Under the pieces are notes generated by a model that was not told the DNA's origin, made no database searches, and worked only from the letters and a program-made list of their open reading frames with translations. Made by a program: the position numbers and the translations under genes. This document shows positions 15,719-24,413 of a stretch of 64,000 bases of DNA, in pieces (position 1 is the first letter of the stretch; each line of letters opens with the position of its first letter). The DNA is from an uncultured Granulosicoccus sp. (GTDB lineage: Bacteria > Pseudomonadota > Gammaproteobacteria > Granulosicoccales > Granulosicoccaceae), in assembly GCA_947492525.1 (NCBI GenBank), contig CANLNQ010000008.1, positions 1-64,000 on the forward strand, read 5' to 3'.

Positions 15719-16900
15719 GTGACTGCACTCAAACTCAAGAAGCGTGAAGAACGTCGTGTCCTGGCCGGGCACGGCTGGGTATTTTCCAACGAGATCGATA
15801 TCGCGCAGACGCCCCTGAAGGGTCTGGAGCCGGGATCATCCGTCACGATCGAATCTGCCAACGGCAAGTTTCTTGCCCATGCCTACGTCAACCCCCATTC
15901 CCTGATCGCCGCGAGAGTCACCAGCCGTGATGCCCGCGAACCTTTCAATGCCACGGTATTGAGAGCTCGCCTGCAAAAGGCGCTGGAGCTGCGTGAATTC
16001 CTCTATGAAGATCCCTGTTACAGACTGGTTCACAGTGAAGGCGACTTTCTGCCCGGACTGACCGTCGATCGCTATGGCGATGTGCTGGTCGTGCAGATCA
16101 CCACCGCAGGCATGGAGAGATTCCGCGACGAGATCGTCGATGCCCTGCAGTCAGTGACCGGCGCCACCGGCATCTACCTGCGAAACGATGCGCCCGTGCG
16201 CAAACTTGAACACCTGCCCGAATACCGTGAGTGGGTGGTTGGTGAAGCTGTCGATCTGCTGTCGATTCGCGAAAATGGTCTGCAGTTCGAGGTGCCGGCC
16301 GAACTTGGCCAGAAAACCGGCTGGTTCTACGATCATCGCAGCAGCCGTGCCGCGCTGGCTCCGTGGGTAAAGGGCAGGCGAGTGCTGGACCTGTACACCT
16401 ACCTGGGTGGTTTTGCCCTGAATGCCGCTGCCTACGGCGCCAGTGAAGTCATTGGTGTGGATGCATCGCAGCAGGCGGTCAATGGCGCGAGCGCCAATGC
16501 GACGCTGAATGGGCTGCAGGAACGTGTCAGCTTCAGGTGTGACGATGCGGTCGAAGCCATGCGGAAATTGTTCGAAGAGGGGGAACGATTCGACGTGGTC
16601 GTGCTGGATCCTCCTGCCTTCATCAAGCGACGCAAGGACAGGGATCAGGGCTTGCGACACTATGCGCTGAACAACCGTCTGGCCATGCGTCTGTTGAATC
16701 CGGGTGGCATCCTTGTCAGCGCCTCCTGTTCGCAGGCCTTGAGTCACGAAGATCTGCTGCAGCAGATGCGTCAGAACACACCGCGTGGCAGTCTGGGCCT
16801 GCAGGTGCTGGCACCGTTGCAGCAGGGACCGGATCATCCGGTCAATATCGCCATGCCGGAAACGCTCTATCTGACCGGCTGTATTGCCAGACTGCTCTGA
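15719..16900 (+). CDS. rlmI: 23S rRNA (cytosine-C5)-methyltransferase, RlmI family
   Basis: A 393-residue SAM-dependent methyltransferase that modifies C1962 of 23S rRNA in E. coli. It has an N-terminal PUA domain (LKLKKREERRVLAGHGWVFS onward), an RNA-binding middle domain, and a Rossmann domain with the SAM motif VLDLYTYLGGFALNAAAYGA (about 221-240) and the catalytic-loop motif VVLDPPAFIKRRKD (about 295-308). The start is GTG at 15719 with GGAG about 15 bases upstream, so the exact start is uncertain. It is followed by a strong hairpin. Confidence 0.9.
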   Translation: MTALKLKKREERRVLAGHGWVFSNEIDIAQTPLKGLEPGSSVTIESANGKFLAHAYVNPHSLIAARVTSRDAREPFNATVLRARLQKALELREFLYEDPCYRLVHSEGDFLPGLTVDRYGDVLVVQITTAGMERFRDEIVDALQSVTGATGIYLRNDAPVRKLEHLPEYREWVVGEAVDLLSIRENGLQFEVPAELGQKTGWFYDHRSSRAALAPWVKGRRVLDLYTYLGGFALNAAAYGASEVIGVDASQQAVNGASANATLNGLQERVSFRCDDAVEAMRKLFEEGERFDVVVLDPPAFIKRRKDRDQGLRHYALNNRLAMRLLNPGGILVSASCSQALSHEDLLQQMRQNTPRGSLGLQVLAPLQQGPDHPVNIAMPETLYLTGCIARLL

Positions 16901-16911
16901 TTCAGGAAGCG

Positions 16912-16935
16912 ATGAGCCGGTCTTGTCCGGCTCAT
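16912..16935. terminator. Hairpin after rlmI
   Basis: ATGAGCCGG-TCTTGT-CCGGCTCAT is a perfect 9-bp stem with a 6-base loop, 12 bases after the rlmI stop. No T tract follows, so it may act as an RNA-stabilising or Rho-linked 3' end instead of a classic intrinsic terminator. Confidence 0.5.
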
Positions 16936-17265
16936 GGCAAATGGCCTCACCAGCAGGATGGAATGAATGAGGCCGGCCGAGTGTCATCGTGAATCAAGTC
17001 ATCACGGTCAGTAGCGAGCACGCCACTCCCCCCGGTGTGTCAACTGAGTACCCGGTTGTCACGGTCAGTATCGGGCACGTCACTACCCCCGTGTGTCGCT
17101 GTATACCCGGCCATCGCAGTCAGGACGACGCAAGTGACGGCGTCCGGATGTCACGGCGTACCGGAGGATCATCTGTCCCGGGAGATCAGGGAACCAATCG
17201 CCGCTCTACAGGTATAATTGCCGACCTGTCTGCCTTCCGCGCCTTCTTACGGATCAACGTACCGA
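16936..17265. other. Intergenic region before lgt with an imperfect tandem repeat
   Basis: No gene is visible in these 330 bases. The content is the 57-base repeat at 17002-17113 and a perfect TATAAT at 17213-17218, which could be the -10 of the lgt promoter although no good -35 stands at the right distance (ggaacc at 17190). Confidence 0.45.
17002..17113. repeat. 57-bp imperfect tandem repeat, two copies
   Basis: Copies beginning at 17002 and 17059 share tcacggtcagta, then gcacg(c/t)cact and a run of Cs, gtgtgtc and tacccgg, with scattered substitutions and two single-base gaps. A very decayed third copy may follow. The copies have short inverted parts but no clear operator. Confidence 0.6.
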
Positions 17266-18063
17266 ATGTTGCAATACCCTGATATCGACCCCGTGGCATT
17301 CTCGCTCGGACCGCTGACCGTGCACTGGTACGGCATCACCTATCTGGTCGCGTTTCTGGCCGGCTGGTGGTTATCCACACACCGGGCCAGAAAACCCGGC
17401 TCCGGCTTGAACCCCGATGAGATCGGCGATGCGGTGTTCTATATCGTGCTGGGTGTGGTGCTCGGTGGCAAGATCGGCTCACTGGTGTTCTACCAGACCG
17501 ACATTCTGCTGAGCAGGCCGCTGGATGCCATCAATCCCTTCAGCGAGTACGGGTGGCGCGGCATGTCCTTTCACGGCGGCTTTCTGGGCGTGGTCGTTGC
17601 GTTCTGGCTCTACGCACGCCATACAAAGCGCACGTTCTTCCAGGTGGCAGATTTCTTTGCGCCGGCCTTTCCGATCGGTCTGGGCGCCGGGCGCATCGGC
17701 AACTTCATCAACGGTGAATTGTATGGTCGGGTAACCGACGTGCCTTGGGGAATGGTGTTTCCCCATGCTGGCGACTTGCCACGTCACCCCAATCAGCTGT
17801 ATCAATTCTTTTTCGAAGGTGTCGTGCTGTTTCTCATCGTGTGGTGGTTCTCGTCAACGGAGCGACCGCGTCGTGCCGTGTCCGGCGTGTTCGTTCTGTG
17901 CTACGGCATCTATCGCTTCTTCATCGAATTCGTGCGGCAACCGGATGCAGACCTCGGCTTCATTGCATTCGGCTGGCTGACCATGGGGCAGTTGTTGTCG
18001 TTCCCGATGATTCTGCTCGGTGCCTGGTTGTTGTACAGCGCCTATCAGAAGCGCGCAGCCTGA
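17266..18063 (+). CDS. lgt: Prolipoprotein diacylglyceryl transferase
   Basis: Moves diacylglycerol from phosphatidylglycerol onto the lipobox cysteine of prelipoproteins at the inner membrane. The 265-residue protein has seven hydrophobic helices. The family signature GLGAGRIGNFINGELYGRVT is present, together with HWYGITYLVAFLAGWW and MSFHGGFLG, which contain essential residues. ATG at 17266 begins the classic MLQYPDIDPVAF N-terminus; the open frame continues upstream to a TTG at 17218. It pairs with thyA downstream as in E. coli. Likely substrates in this window are the lipoproteins at 19344 and 43800. Confidence 0.95.
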   Translation: MLQYPDIDPVAFSLGPLTVHWYGITYLVAFLAGWWLSTHRARKPGSGLNPDEIGDAVFYIVLGVVLGGKIGSLVFYQTDILLSRPLDAINPFSEYGWRGMSFHGGFLGVVVAFWLYARHTKRTFFQVADFFAPAFPIGLGAGRIGNFINGELYGRVTDVPWGMVFPHAGDLPRHPNQLYQFFFEGVVLFLIVWWFSSTERPRRAVSGVFVLCYGIYRFFIEFVRQPDADLGFIAFGWLTMGQLLSFPMILLGAWLLYSAYQKRAA

Positions 18064-18106
18064 TGACCGAGGACGCCCACATGCATGCCCTCAATAGAGC
18101 CCGAGT

Positions 18107-19003
18107 ATGAGACATCCGGAAAACCAGTACCTAGACCTGCTCTCTCAGGTTCTCGAGCAAGGTGATGAGCGCGTCGATCGCACCGGCGTTGGAACACGCT
18201 CGATCTTCGGCGCAATGATTCGTTTCGATCTGTCAGGGGGCACGGTTCCCATTCTGACCACGAAACGTGTCTACTGGAAGACGGCCGTGAAGGAGATGAT
18301 CTGGTTCCTCACCGGTGGAACGAATATCCAGCCGTTGCTGCGCGAGAATGTGCGTATCTGGAGTGACTGGCCCCTGGCCAGCTATCGTCGTGAAACAGGC
18401 GAGGAGATTTCGCAGGAGGATTTCGAGCAACGTATCATCGAAGACGACACGTTTGCGGCGAAGTGGGGTGAGCTGGGACCGGTATACGGCAAGCAATGGA
18501 GACGTTGGCTCGGTACTGACGGTCGTGAATACGACCAGATTGCCGATCTGATCCGAATGCTCAAGGAAACACCGGCGAGCCGTCGCATGATCTTTCATGC
18601 CTGGAATGTGCCCGAACTGGGTTCGATGGCGCTGCCACCGTGTCACATGATCTATCAGTATCACGTGACGTCGGATGGCCGGCTCAATTGTCTGATGTAT
18701 CAGCGTTCGGTCGATCTTCTGCTGGGCGCCCCGTTCAATTACGTCGGCGCCGTTGCCTTGCAGCTGATGCTGGCGCAGCAGGCCGGTCTGCGCCCCGGAG
18801 AATTTGTCTGGGCAGGCGGTGATGTGCATCTGTATCTCAACCATCTCGAGCAGGCGCGTGAGCAGCTTTCGCGTGAACCTCGCGCATTGCCACAGATGCG
18901 TCTGACGCGCCAGGCGGCGACTATCGATGACTATCGCATCGAGGATTTCGAGGTCGAGGGGTATGACCCCCATCCGGCCATCAAGGCGGATGTTGCCGTA
19001 TAG
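18107..19003 (+). CDS. thyA: Thymidylate synthase
   Basis: Methylates dUMP to dTMP using methylene-tetrahydrofolate, releasing dihydrofolate. The catalytic cysteine is in SMALPPCHMIYQYHV (C179), and the dUMP-binding CLMYQRSVDLLLGAPFN and QLMLAQQAGL follow. At 298 residues it is longer than the 264-residue E. coli enzyme because of an insertion around residues 92-118, as seen in the long-form thymidylate synthases of some bacteria. It follows lgt by 43 bases. The partner enzyme dihydrofolate reductase is encoded at 32390. Confidence 0.97.
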   Translation: MRHPENQYLDLLSQVLEQGDERVDRTGVGTRSIFGAMIRFDLSGGTVPILTTKRVYWKTAVKEMIWFLTGGTNIQPLLRENVRIWSDWPLASYRRETGEEISQEDFEQRIIEDDTFAAKWGELGPVYGKQWRRWLGTDGREYDQIADLIRMLKETPASRRMIFHAWNVPELGSMALPPCHMIYQYHVTSDGRLNCLMYQRSVDLLLGAPFNYVGAVALQLMLAQQAGLRPGEFVWAGGDVHLYLNHLEQAREQLSREPRALPQMRLTRQAATIDDYRIEDFEVEGYDPHPAIKADVAV

Positions 19004-19343
19004 AGGCCAGCCGAACGGAAAGCCTCGCCGCAGACAGATGACTTGAATGCGGTGGGTGCCACACTGTTGGTACGTCAGGAACAGAGAGCGCTCAGGCGTT
19101 TCCTGATGAAAAGTGCCGAATGGTTATATGGATGGTGTCATCCATCCTCGGAGCGGGGAACTTTAGACGCGGGTCGGGTACGAACGGAATGCCAGCCACG
19201 GCGAAGGCATGGCGTCTGTTCATGGTCAGTGATCCTCGCTGATCGTTCTCGTCATTGTCCCGGACAGATATCTGTCTTGCTCATGGATAGCTCCTCTGCC
19301 TGTTTGCGGGAGAGATCCGCCCTCTCTACCATTTGGATTCACG
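19004..19343. other. Intergenic region between thyA and the CHRD lipoprotein gene
   Basis: No gene is supported in these 340 bases. A small hairpin, TGGATG-GTGT-CATCCA, lies at 19129-19144 without a T tract. GGAACTT at 19157-19163 resembles an extracytoplasmic-sigma -35 element, but I find no matching -10 at the right distance. The lipoprotein promoter must lie here. Confidence 0.4.
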
Positions 19344-20486
19344 ATGAAGAAACGCAAATCACCCATGAATGCGCCGTTGAAGAGCGTGTTGACCTTGTCA
19401 GTTCTGCTTGCACTTGGTGCCTGCAGCAGCAGTGACGACGACGATGATGTCGTCGACCAGTCGGGCATTGACGACGTTCAGAGCATCTCGGTGACTCTCA
19501 GCGCTGCCCAGGAAATACCAACGCCAACAGCGGTACCGGATGGTGCCAGTGGGTCGGCAGATGTGTCCGTTGACGCCGATGGTATTGTCACCGCCACGGT
19601 GGGTGTCAGCAATCTGTCGGGTGATGCAACCATGGCCCATATCCATCGCGGCTTCGCAGGTTCCACGGGCCCGGTGCTGATTGGCCTGACGAGTGAAGAC
19701 GGCGGATCCACCTGGACCGTACCGGCGGATGCCAGAGCCTTGACCGACGATGAAATAGGGGCATTCAATCGAGGTGAACTGTACTTCAACGTTCATACCG
19801 AAGCCAATGCCGCGGGCGAAATTCGTGGGCAGATCGATGCGGGAAATGCAACAACGTTCTCGGTCTTGCTGGAGAACATTTCCACCGCAGACACATTGAA
19901 CGTGTTGTCCGACAATACAACCCAGGCTGTGCCCCTGTCCCCGGGCGTTTTCATCGTGCATCGAAATGAGGACGACAGTCCATTGCTGCTGCCCCGCGAT
20001 GCGGCCAACGCAGGTCTGGAGGCCGTTGCTGAAGATGGGAACCCTGCACTGTACGCAGAGGCTGTCCCCGGTTCGGTTGCATTCAGTATTCCTGTGGGTG
20101 CCGATGCGCCTGCCCCGATTGGTCCTGGCGGTTCCTACGAATTCACGCTGCAGGCGGTCGACGGCGACAAGCTGGACTTCGTCACCATGTTCATCCCGTC
20201 AAACGACTGGTTCTACACGGCGACCGATGCGGACAACAGCCTCGATCTCTTCGTTGATGGTCAGCCGGTGTCCGGAGAAGTGCTGGAGTCGGACATCGCG
20301 ATATGGGATGCAGGAACCGAGCTGGATGAAGAGCCAGGTACCGGTGCGAATCAGGCGCAAAGGCAGGCTGAAGCCAATACCGGTGATGCCGATCCGGATA
20401 CACGAGTCAGCAGCCTGACTGGTCGCGGGCAGAGCGTCAGCCTGAATGGTGCTGTGTTGCGGGTTACCATTACTCCTCAGCCTTGA
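19344..20486 (+). CDS. Lipoprotein with CHRD and spondin domains
   Basis: A 380-residue lipoprotein. Residues 1-26 are a lipoprotein signal with lipobox LALGAC (acylated C27), followed by an acidic SSSDDDDDVVDQ linker. Residues about 45-165 form a CHRD domain: AHIHRGFAGSTGPVLIGL and FNVHTEANAAGEIRGQI are typical. Residues about 170-378 look like a spondin_N-type domain, with FSVLLENIS, PLSPGVFIVH and FTLQAVDGDKLDFVTMFIPS. Both domains are known from animal extracellular proteins and occur together in bacterial surface proteins of unknown role. It is probably outer-membrane anchored. Three hairpins follow its stop. Confidence 0.8.
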   Translation: MKKRKSPMNAPLKSVLTLSVLLALGACSSSDDDDDVVDQSGIDDVQSISVTLSAAQEIPTPTAVPDGASGSADVSVDADGIVTATVGVSNLSGDATMAHIHRGFAGSTGPVLIGLTSEDGGSTWTVPADARALTDDEIGAFNRGELYFNVHTEANAAGEIRGQIDAGNATTFSVLLENISTADTLNVLSDNTTQAVPLSPGVFIVHRNEDDSPLLLPRDAANAGLEAVAEDGNPALYAEAVPGSVAFSIPVGADAPAPIGPGGSYEFTLQAVDGDKLDFVTMFIPSNDWFYTATDADNSLDLFVDGQPVSGEVLESDIAIWDAGTELDEEPGTGANQAQRQAEANTGDADPDTRVSSLTGRGQSVSLNGAVLRVTITPQP

Positions 20487-20491
20487 AGAAT

Positions 20492-20522
20492 CGGCTTCGA
20501 TCGATGTGATCGATCGAAGCCG
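20492..20522. terminator. Strong inverted repeat after the CHRD lipoprotein gene
   Basis: A perfect 14-bp stem (CGGCTTCGATCGAT and its complement) with a 3-base loop starts five bases after the stop codon. No long T tract follows, but the symmetry suits a two-way terminator between convergent genes. Confidence 0.55.
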
Positions 20523-20575
20523 CGTATCTCTCGAGTTGTATTAACGGCCGATCTGTCAGATCCTCCGACTCGTGT

Positions 20576-20598
20576 AGCCGGGCATTGTTTGCCCGGCT
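20576..20598. terminator. Second hairpin in the same gap
   Basis: AGCCGGGCA-TTGTT-TGCCCGGCT is a perfect 9-bp GC-rich stem. It lies between the two gene ends and is followed ten bases later by a near-palindrome (CAGATTTGAGCTCAATCTG, 20608-20626). Confidence 0.45.
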
Positions 20599-20676
20599 TC
20601 TACCGATCAGATTTGAGCTCAATCTGACCCGACACGCAACCTCGCTTGCCCGGTTGCATCACATGTAAACGTTTCT

Positions 20677-20967
20677 CTATCGCATGATCAACAGGGCGTC
20701 CTGATCATGCCCGTGGTTACCGAAACAGTCCTGCGCGTGGATCCGGTGCTCTACCGCGGCAAGCAGCTTCTCGCGCTTCTTTCGGCTCACCTCGGCGCAT
20801 CTTTCGCGCTTCTGGCGGGAGATCCCTGCCAGAATATCACTGGCCGGAATACGTACCACACCGAATCCCTGTCCGAAGCGGCACTGGCTGTCGACCGTTA
20901 CGCAGACGGTCAAAAGACGTGTATCGTTAGTCAGCTCGACGCTGACAGCTCGCCACTTTCTCATCAT
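20677..20967 (-). CDS. Uncharacterised small basic protein, divergent from azlC
   Basis: A 96-codon frame on the minus strand begins at tandem ATG codons (20967, 20964), the first overlapping the azlC ATG on the other strand. The product starts [18 protein letters not shown], has a hydrophobic beta-like middle ([20 protein letters not shown]) and a charged helix ([20 protein letters not shown]). Codon choice (many GTC, CTG, CGC, AAG, GAG, GCC) matches the neighbouring genes, and the three hairpins at 20492-20626 would then lie between two convergent gene ends. I do not recognise the family. A forward frame over the same bases (20707-21297) looks less protein-like. Confidence 0.42.
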   Translation of the reverse strand: MMRKWRAVSVELTNDTRLLTVCVTVDSQCRFGQGFGVVRIPASDILAGISRQKRERCAEVSRKKREKLLAAVEHRIHAQDCFGNHGHDQDALLIMR

Positions 20968-21694
20968 GTCAAATCCATCCGCAGAATTCTGGTCTGGCGC
21001 ACGGGATACGATACCCGTGGTAGTCGGTGCCATTCCCTTCGGCATCATCTTTGGTGCGCTCGCGATCAATGCGGGCCTCTCCGTTGCGGCGACGATCGCC
21101 ATGAGTCTTTTCGTGTTTGCAGGCTCCTCGCAATTCGTGGCCGCGGGTCTGCTCACGCAGGGCGCCGGCATTGTCGTCATCATTCTCACCACCTTTGTCG
21201 TGAATCTGCGCCACGCGCTGTATTCGGCTTCATTGGGGCCGTATCTGTCTCGCTTGCCGCAACGCTGGCTGATGCCGCTGGGATTCTGGCTGACTGATGA
21301 AACCTACGCGGTCGTGGTTCAGCGTTATGCACGGGCCGACGAGTCACCCTTCAAGCACTGGTATCACCTGGGCTCCTCGGTCCTGATGTACGGCAACTGG
21401 TTGCTGTGCACACTCATCGGCATGGTGGCGGGTACGCAACTGCAGGGAATGGCCAACTGGGGCCTGGAATTTGCCATGGTCGTGACCTTCATTGGTATCG
21501 TTGTGCCATTGCTGCGTAACCTGCCGATGCTCCTGTGTGCTGTTGTCGCGGGATCCATATCGTTTCTGTTGCGTGAGTGGCCCAATCAACTGGGTCTGAT
21601 GGTCGCTGCACTGGCAGGTATTGCTGCGGCCATGGTGGTTGATGGCGCCAGTCGGTACACGCGCGTTTCGAAATCTGCAGGGTCTGCATCATGA
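20966..21694 (+). CDS. azlC: AzlC family branched-chain amino acid exporter, large subunit
   Basis: A 242-residue membrane protein with the AzlC/YgaZ opening [20 protein letters not shown] followed by [10 protein letters not shown], the motif [18 protein letters not shown] and later [15 protein letters not shown]. With AzlD it forms an exporter of branched-chain amino acids (YgaZH in E. coli exports valine). The ATG at 20966 gives a normal N-terminus though no clear ribosome-binding site precedes it. It overlaps azlD by four bases (ATGA). Confidence 0.9.
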   Translation: MSNPSAEFWSGARDTIPVVVGAIPFGIIFGALAINAGLSVAATIAMSLFVFAGSSQFVAAGLLTQGAGIVVIILTTFVVNLRHALYSASLGPYLSRLPQRWLMPLGFWLTDETYAVVVQRYARADESPFKHWYHLGSSVLMYGNWLLCTLIGMVAGTQLQGMANWGLEFAMVVTFIGIVVPLLRNLPMLLCAVVAGSISFLLREWPNQLGLMVAALAGIAAAMVVDGASRYTRVSKSAGSAS

Positions 21695-22014
21695 GTCACT
21701 GGCAGGAAGCACTACTGATTCTGGGCATGATGGCCGTCACCTTCGGCGTGCGCTACCCGGTTCTGGCGCTCAGTGGCCGTATTCCGATGCCGGCTTGGTT
21801 GATCAAGGCGCTGAGCTATGTGCCTGTGGCTGTACTGAGCGCCATCACGGTTCCGATGATGCTGGCGCCAGAGGGTGACTTGCAGCTGAGTCTCGGCAAT
21901 GAGTATCTGGTGGCAGGGGTCGCCAGCATCGTGTTCGTGGCGTTTACCAGGCACCTGCTCTGGACCATCGTGTCGGGAATGGCGCTGTTTCTGGCCTTGC
22001 GTTTTCTGCTGTAA
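21691..22014 (+). CDS. azlD: AzlD family transporter, small subunit
   Basis: A 107-residue protein with about four hydrophobic segments. It opens with [19 protein letters not shown]-like text (observed [18 protein letters not shown], residues 11-28) and ends in [14 protein letters not shown], both typical of AzlD. Its start overlaps the azlC stop as ATGA, so the two subunits are made in coupled fashion. Confidence 0.9.
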   Translation: MSHWQEALLILGMMAVTFGVRYPVLALSGRIPMPAWLIKALSYVPVAVLSAITVPMMLAPEGDLQLSLGNEYLVAGVASIVFVAFTRHLLWTIVSGMALFLALRFLL

Positions 22015-22061
22015 GCTCGACATATCATGCCTTCGGGCAGCAGCACGGGCGGGTAGGAACA

Positions 22062-23165
22062 ATGGGGCCTTTGTCGGGACTTCGCGTCATCGAGTTTGCG
22101 GGGCTGGGGCCTGCGCCGTTCGCCGCCATGTTGCTGGCAGACATGGGGGCTGATGTCGTACGTCTCGAAAGAGCGAATGGCGACAATTTGCTGGACATCG
22201 AGTACGACGTACTCAATCGCGGCAAGCGCTCGGTTGTGGTGGACCTCAAGACCCCGGAAGGTGTGGATACCGCACTTGCACTGCTGGCGCATGCCGATGT
22301 CCTGATCGAAGGGTTCAGGCCCGGGGTCATGGAGCGCCTGGGGCTGGGGCCCGATGCCTGCTGGCCGTCGAACCCCACCCTGATCTATGCCCGAATGACT
22401 GGCTGGGGGCAGGAGGGTCCTCTGGCTCAATCGGCTGGACACGACATCAACTACATTGCGCTCAGCGGTGTCTTGTCTGCGATGGGCGATCGGGCGGGTA
22501 GACCGGCAATCCCGGTCAATCTTCTGGGTGACTTTGGTGGCGGCGCCCTGTATCTGGCTTTCGGCATCATGGCCGCGTGGTACGAAGCGCAAGCCAGCGG
22601 CAAGGGACAGGTGGTGGATGCGGCCATCAGCGACTGCACGGCGCACCTGAGCACGATGCTGCACGGTCTGCTGCACAACAAGCGCTGGCATGATGAACGA
22701 GGCAGCAATCTGCTCGATGGCGCAGCGCCGCACTACAACACCTACCAGTGCGCTGATGGGCAATGGATCAGCATCGCGCCACTGGAGCCGAAGTTCTACG
22801 CCGAATTCCTGCGGAGGATGAACCTGCAGGATGACGAGCAATTCAGTCACTGTCACAATCCCGAGCACTGGCCGAAGCTGAAAGAGCGGCTCGCCGGACT
22901 GTTTGCCGAAAAGGACTCAGCGCACTGGTGTGCCTTGCTGGAAGGCAGCGATTGCTGCTTCGCTCCGGTGCTGGGTCTGCGCGATGCCGCCCGGCATCCG
23001 CACAATGTGGCAAGAGCCGTGTTCGAAACCCATGAGGGTTGCGTACAACCGGCCCCGGCACCGCGCTTCAGCCGAACGCCGGGCTCAGTCCAGGGCCCAC
23101 CGCCGGCGGTCGCGGGCCAGGCTACCGAGGTATTGTGTCAGTGGCGTGAGAAGGGCGATCAGTAA
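22062..23165 (+). CDS. Alpha-methylacyl-CoA racemase (CaiB/BaiF CoA-transferase family)
   Basis: A 367-residue family III CoA-transferase fold protein. It opens MGPLSGLRVIEFAGLGPAPF and keeps the residues that racemases of the AMACR/MCR type use: His in AGHDINYIALSGVL (about 126), Asp in LLGDFGGGALYLAFG (about 155) and Glu in APLEPKFYAEFL (about 246). It would interconvert (2R)- and (2S)-methylacyl-CoA esters so that branched fatty acids or sterol side chains can enter beta-oxidation. No beta-oxidation genes are adjacent. Its 3' end overlaps the opposite-strand dehydratase gene by seven bases. Confidence 0.85.
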   Translation: MGPLSGLRVIEFAGLGPAPFAAMLLADMGADVVRLERANGDNLLDIEYDVLNRGKRSVVVDLKTPEGVDTALALLAHADVLIEGFRPGVMERLGLGPDACWPSNPTLIYARMTGWGQEGPLAQSAGHDINYIALSGVLSAMGDRAGRPAIPVNLLGDFGGGALYLAFGIMAAWYEAQASGKGQVVDAAISDCTAHLSTMLHGLLHNKRWHDERGSNLLDGAAPHYNTYQCADGQWISIAPLEPKFYAEFLRRMNLQDDEQFSHCHNPEHWPKLKERLAGLFAEKDSAHWCALLEGSDCCFAPVLGLRDAARHPHNVARAVFETHEGCVQPAPAPRFSRTPGSVQGPPPAVAGQATEVLCQWREKGDQ

Positions 23166-24385
23166 TCCCACATCGTGCCATCTTCCAGCCGCACCACCGG
23201 GTGGCTACCGGGCTGGTAGCTGTATCGCTCCGCTTCCTTTTCATCGAAATCAACGCCGAGTCCCGGTGCATCGCTGACCTGGAACAAGCCGTTTTCCATG
23301 CGGTGTTCGGAAGGAAACAGGGCATCGCATTCCGGCGTACCCAGAACCAGGTATTCCTGAATGCCGAAGTTCGGCGCCCAGGCGTTCAGATGGGCCTGGG
23401 CTGCCATGCAGATCGGTGAATGGCTTGGCGCTCCATGAAAGCCGGTGCGCACATGGTGCAGCGAGGCGAGATCGACAATGCGCTTGACGGGCGTGATGCC
23501 GCCACCGTAGGTCACCGCGATACGAATGAAATCGATCAACTCCTCTTCAATCAGCCTGTTGCACTCCCAGACAGAGTTGAAGACCTCGCCGATGGCGATG
23601 GGCGTGGTCGAATGCTGCCGAATCAGCTTCAGTGCGTTCTGGTCTTCGGCTGGGGTAGGGTCTTCCAGCCAGAACAGGCGTACCGACTCCACCGCCCTGG
23701 CGAATTCAGCCGCTTCGCGTGGCATGAGACGGTGGTGTACGTCGTGCAGAATATGCAAGTCCGGGCCGAAACGCTCCCGGATGCCAGCCAGTGCTTCAGG
23801 CATGAATCGCATGTAGCGATTGCTGTCCCATATCTCCACCTTCGGCCGGATTCCGCTGAAGTCTGACAGGAAGTGCTTCGAGTTGCCTTTTTTCTCCGGC
23901 ACGGCATAGCTGGCAGTGGGCATGCCCGGTATGCCGCACTGGACGCGTACCGCCTTGTAGCCCAGTTCTACGTAGTGCGCGATGGAATCCATCAGGTCTT
24001 CCAGGTCAGCGCCGGTCGCATGTGCGTAGACCATGGCGCCGTCCCGGCTCTTGCCGCCGAACAATTGATACAGGGGCATGTTCGCCATCTTGCCCTTGAT
24101 GTCCCACAAGGCCATGTCGATTGCGCCGAAAGCGGCCATGGCAATCGGGCCCCGCCGAAAGTAGGCACCGCGGTAGAAGAACTGCCAGATATCTTCGCTG
24201 TTGCGCGGGTCCATGCCGATCAGGCTGGGAATCAGGTAGTCGCGCAGATAGGCGGCCGGCAGGGTCTCGCGGTTGTTGAGCGTGGCATCACCCAGTCCGT
24301 AAACGCCCTGATCAGTCATGATCTTGAGCGTTACGTAGTTCTTGGCAGGACCACCTACAAAGACTTTCGCGTCGTTTATCTTCAT
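23159..24385 (-). CDS. Mannonate/galactonate dehydratase family protein (enolase superfamily, ManD-type)
   Basis: A 408-residue enolase-superfamily enzyme. MKINDAKVFVGGPAKNYVTL at the N-terminus, AFGAIDMALWDIKGKMANMP, the acid/base loop HDVHHRLMPREAAEF, metal ligands in WLEDPTP and IAIGEVF, and FHGAPSHSPICMAAQ near the C-terminus are those of the ManD group. Members dehydrate D-mannonate or D-gluconate, and some have very low activity, so the true acid sugar is uncertain. The next gene in transcription order upstream, 28 bases away, is a Gfo/Idh oxidoreductase; a sugar-acid catabolic pair is likely. Confidence 0.85.
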   Translation of the reverse strand: MKINDAKVFVGGPAKNYVTLKIMTDQGVYGLGDATLNNRETLPAAYLRDYLIPSLIGMDPRNSEDIWQFFYRGAYFRRGPIAMAAFGAIDMALWDIKGKMANMPLYQLFGGKSRDGAMVYAHATGADLEDLMDSIAHYVELGYKAVRVQCGIPGMPTASYAVPEKKGNSKHFLSDFSGIRPKVEIWDSNRYMRFMPEALAGIRERFGPDLHILHDVHHRLMPREAAEFARAVESVRLFWLEDPTPAEDQNALKLIRQHSTTPIAIGEVFNSVWECNRLIEEELIDFIRIAVTYGGGITPVKRIVDLASLHHVRTGFHGAPSHSPICMAAQAHLNAWAPNFGIQEYLVLGTPECDALFPSEHRMENGLFQVSDAPGLGVDFDEKEAERYSYQPGSHPVVRLEDGTMWDY

Positions 24386-24413
24386 CAGTGATTCTCCATC
24401 GACAGCGACTTGC

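Noticed and set aside
17213-17218. TATAAT as a full lgt promoter
   Set aside because: No acceptable -35 hexamer at 16-18 bases; kept only as a remark in the intergenic entry.
19157-19163. GGAACTT as an extracytoplasmic sigma factor promoter for the CHRD lipoprotein
   Set aside because: No TCTGA-like -10 lies 15-18 bases downstream.
20707-21297. Forward 196-codon ORF overlapping azlC
   Set aside because: Its second half is a shifted frame of azlC and its first half reads less like protein than the minus-strand alternative.
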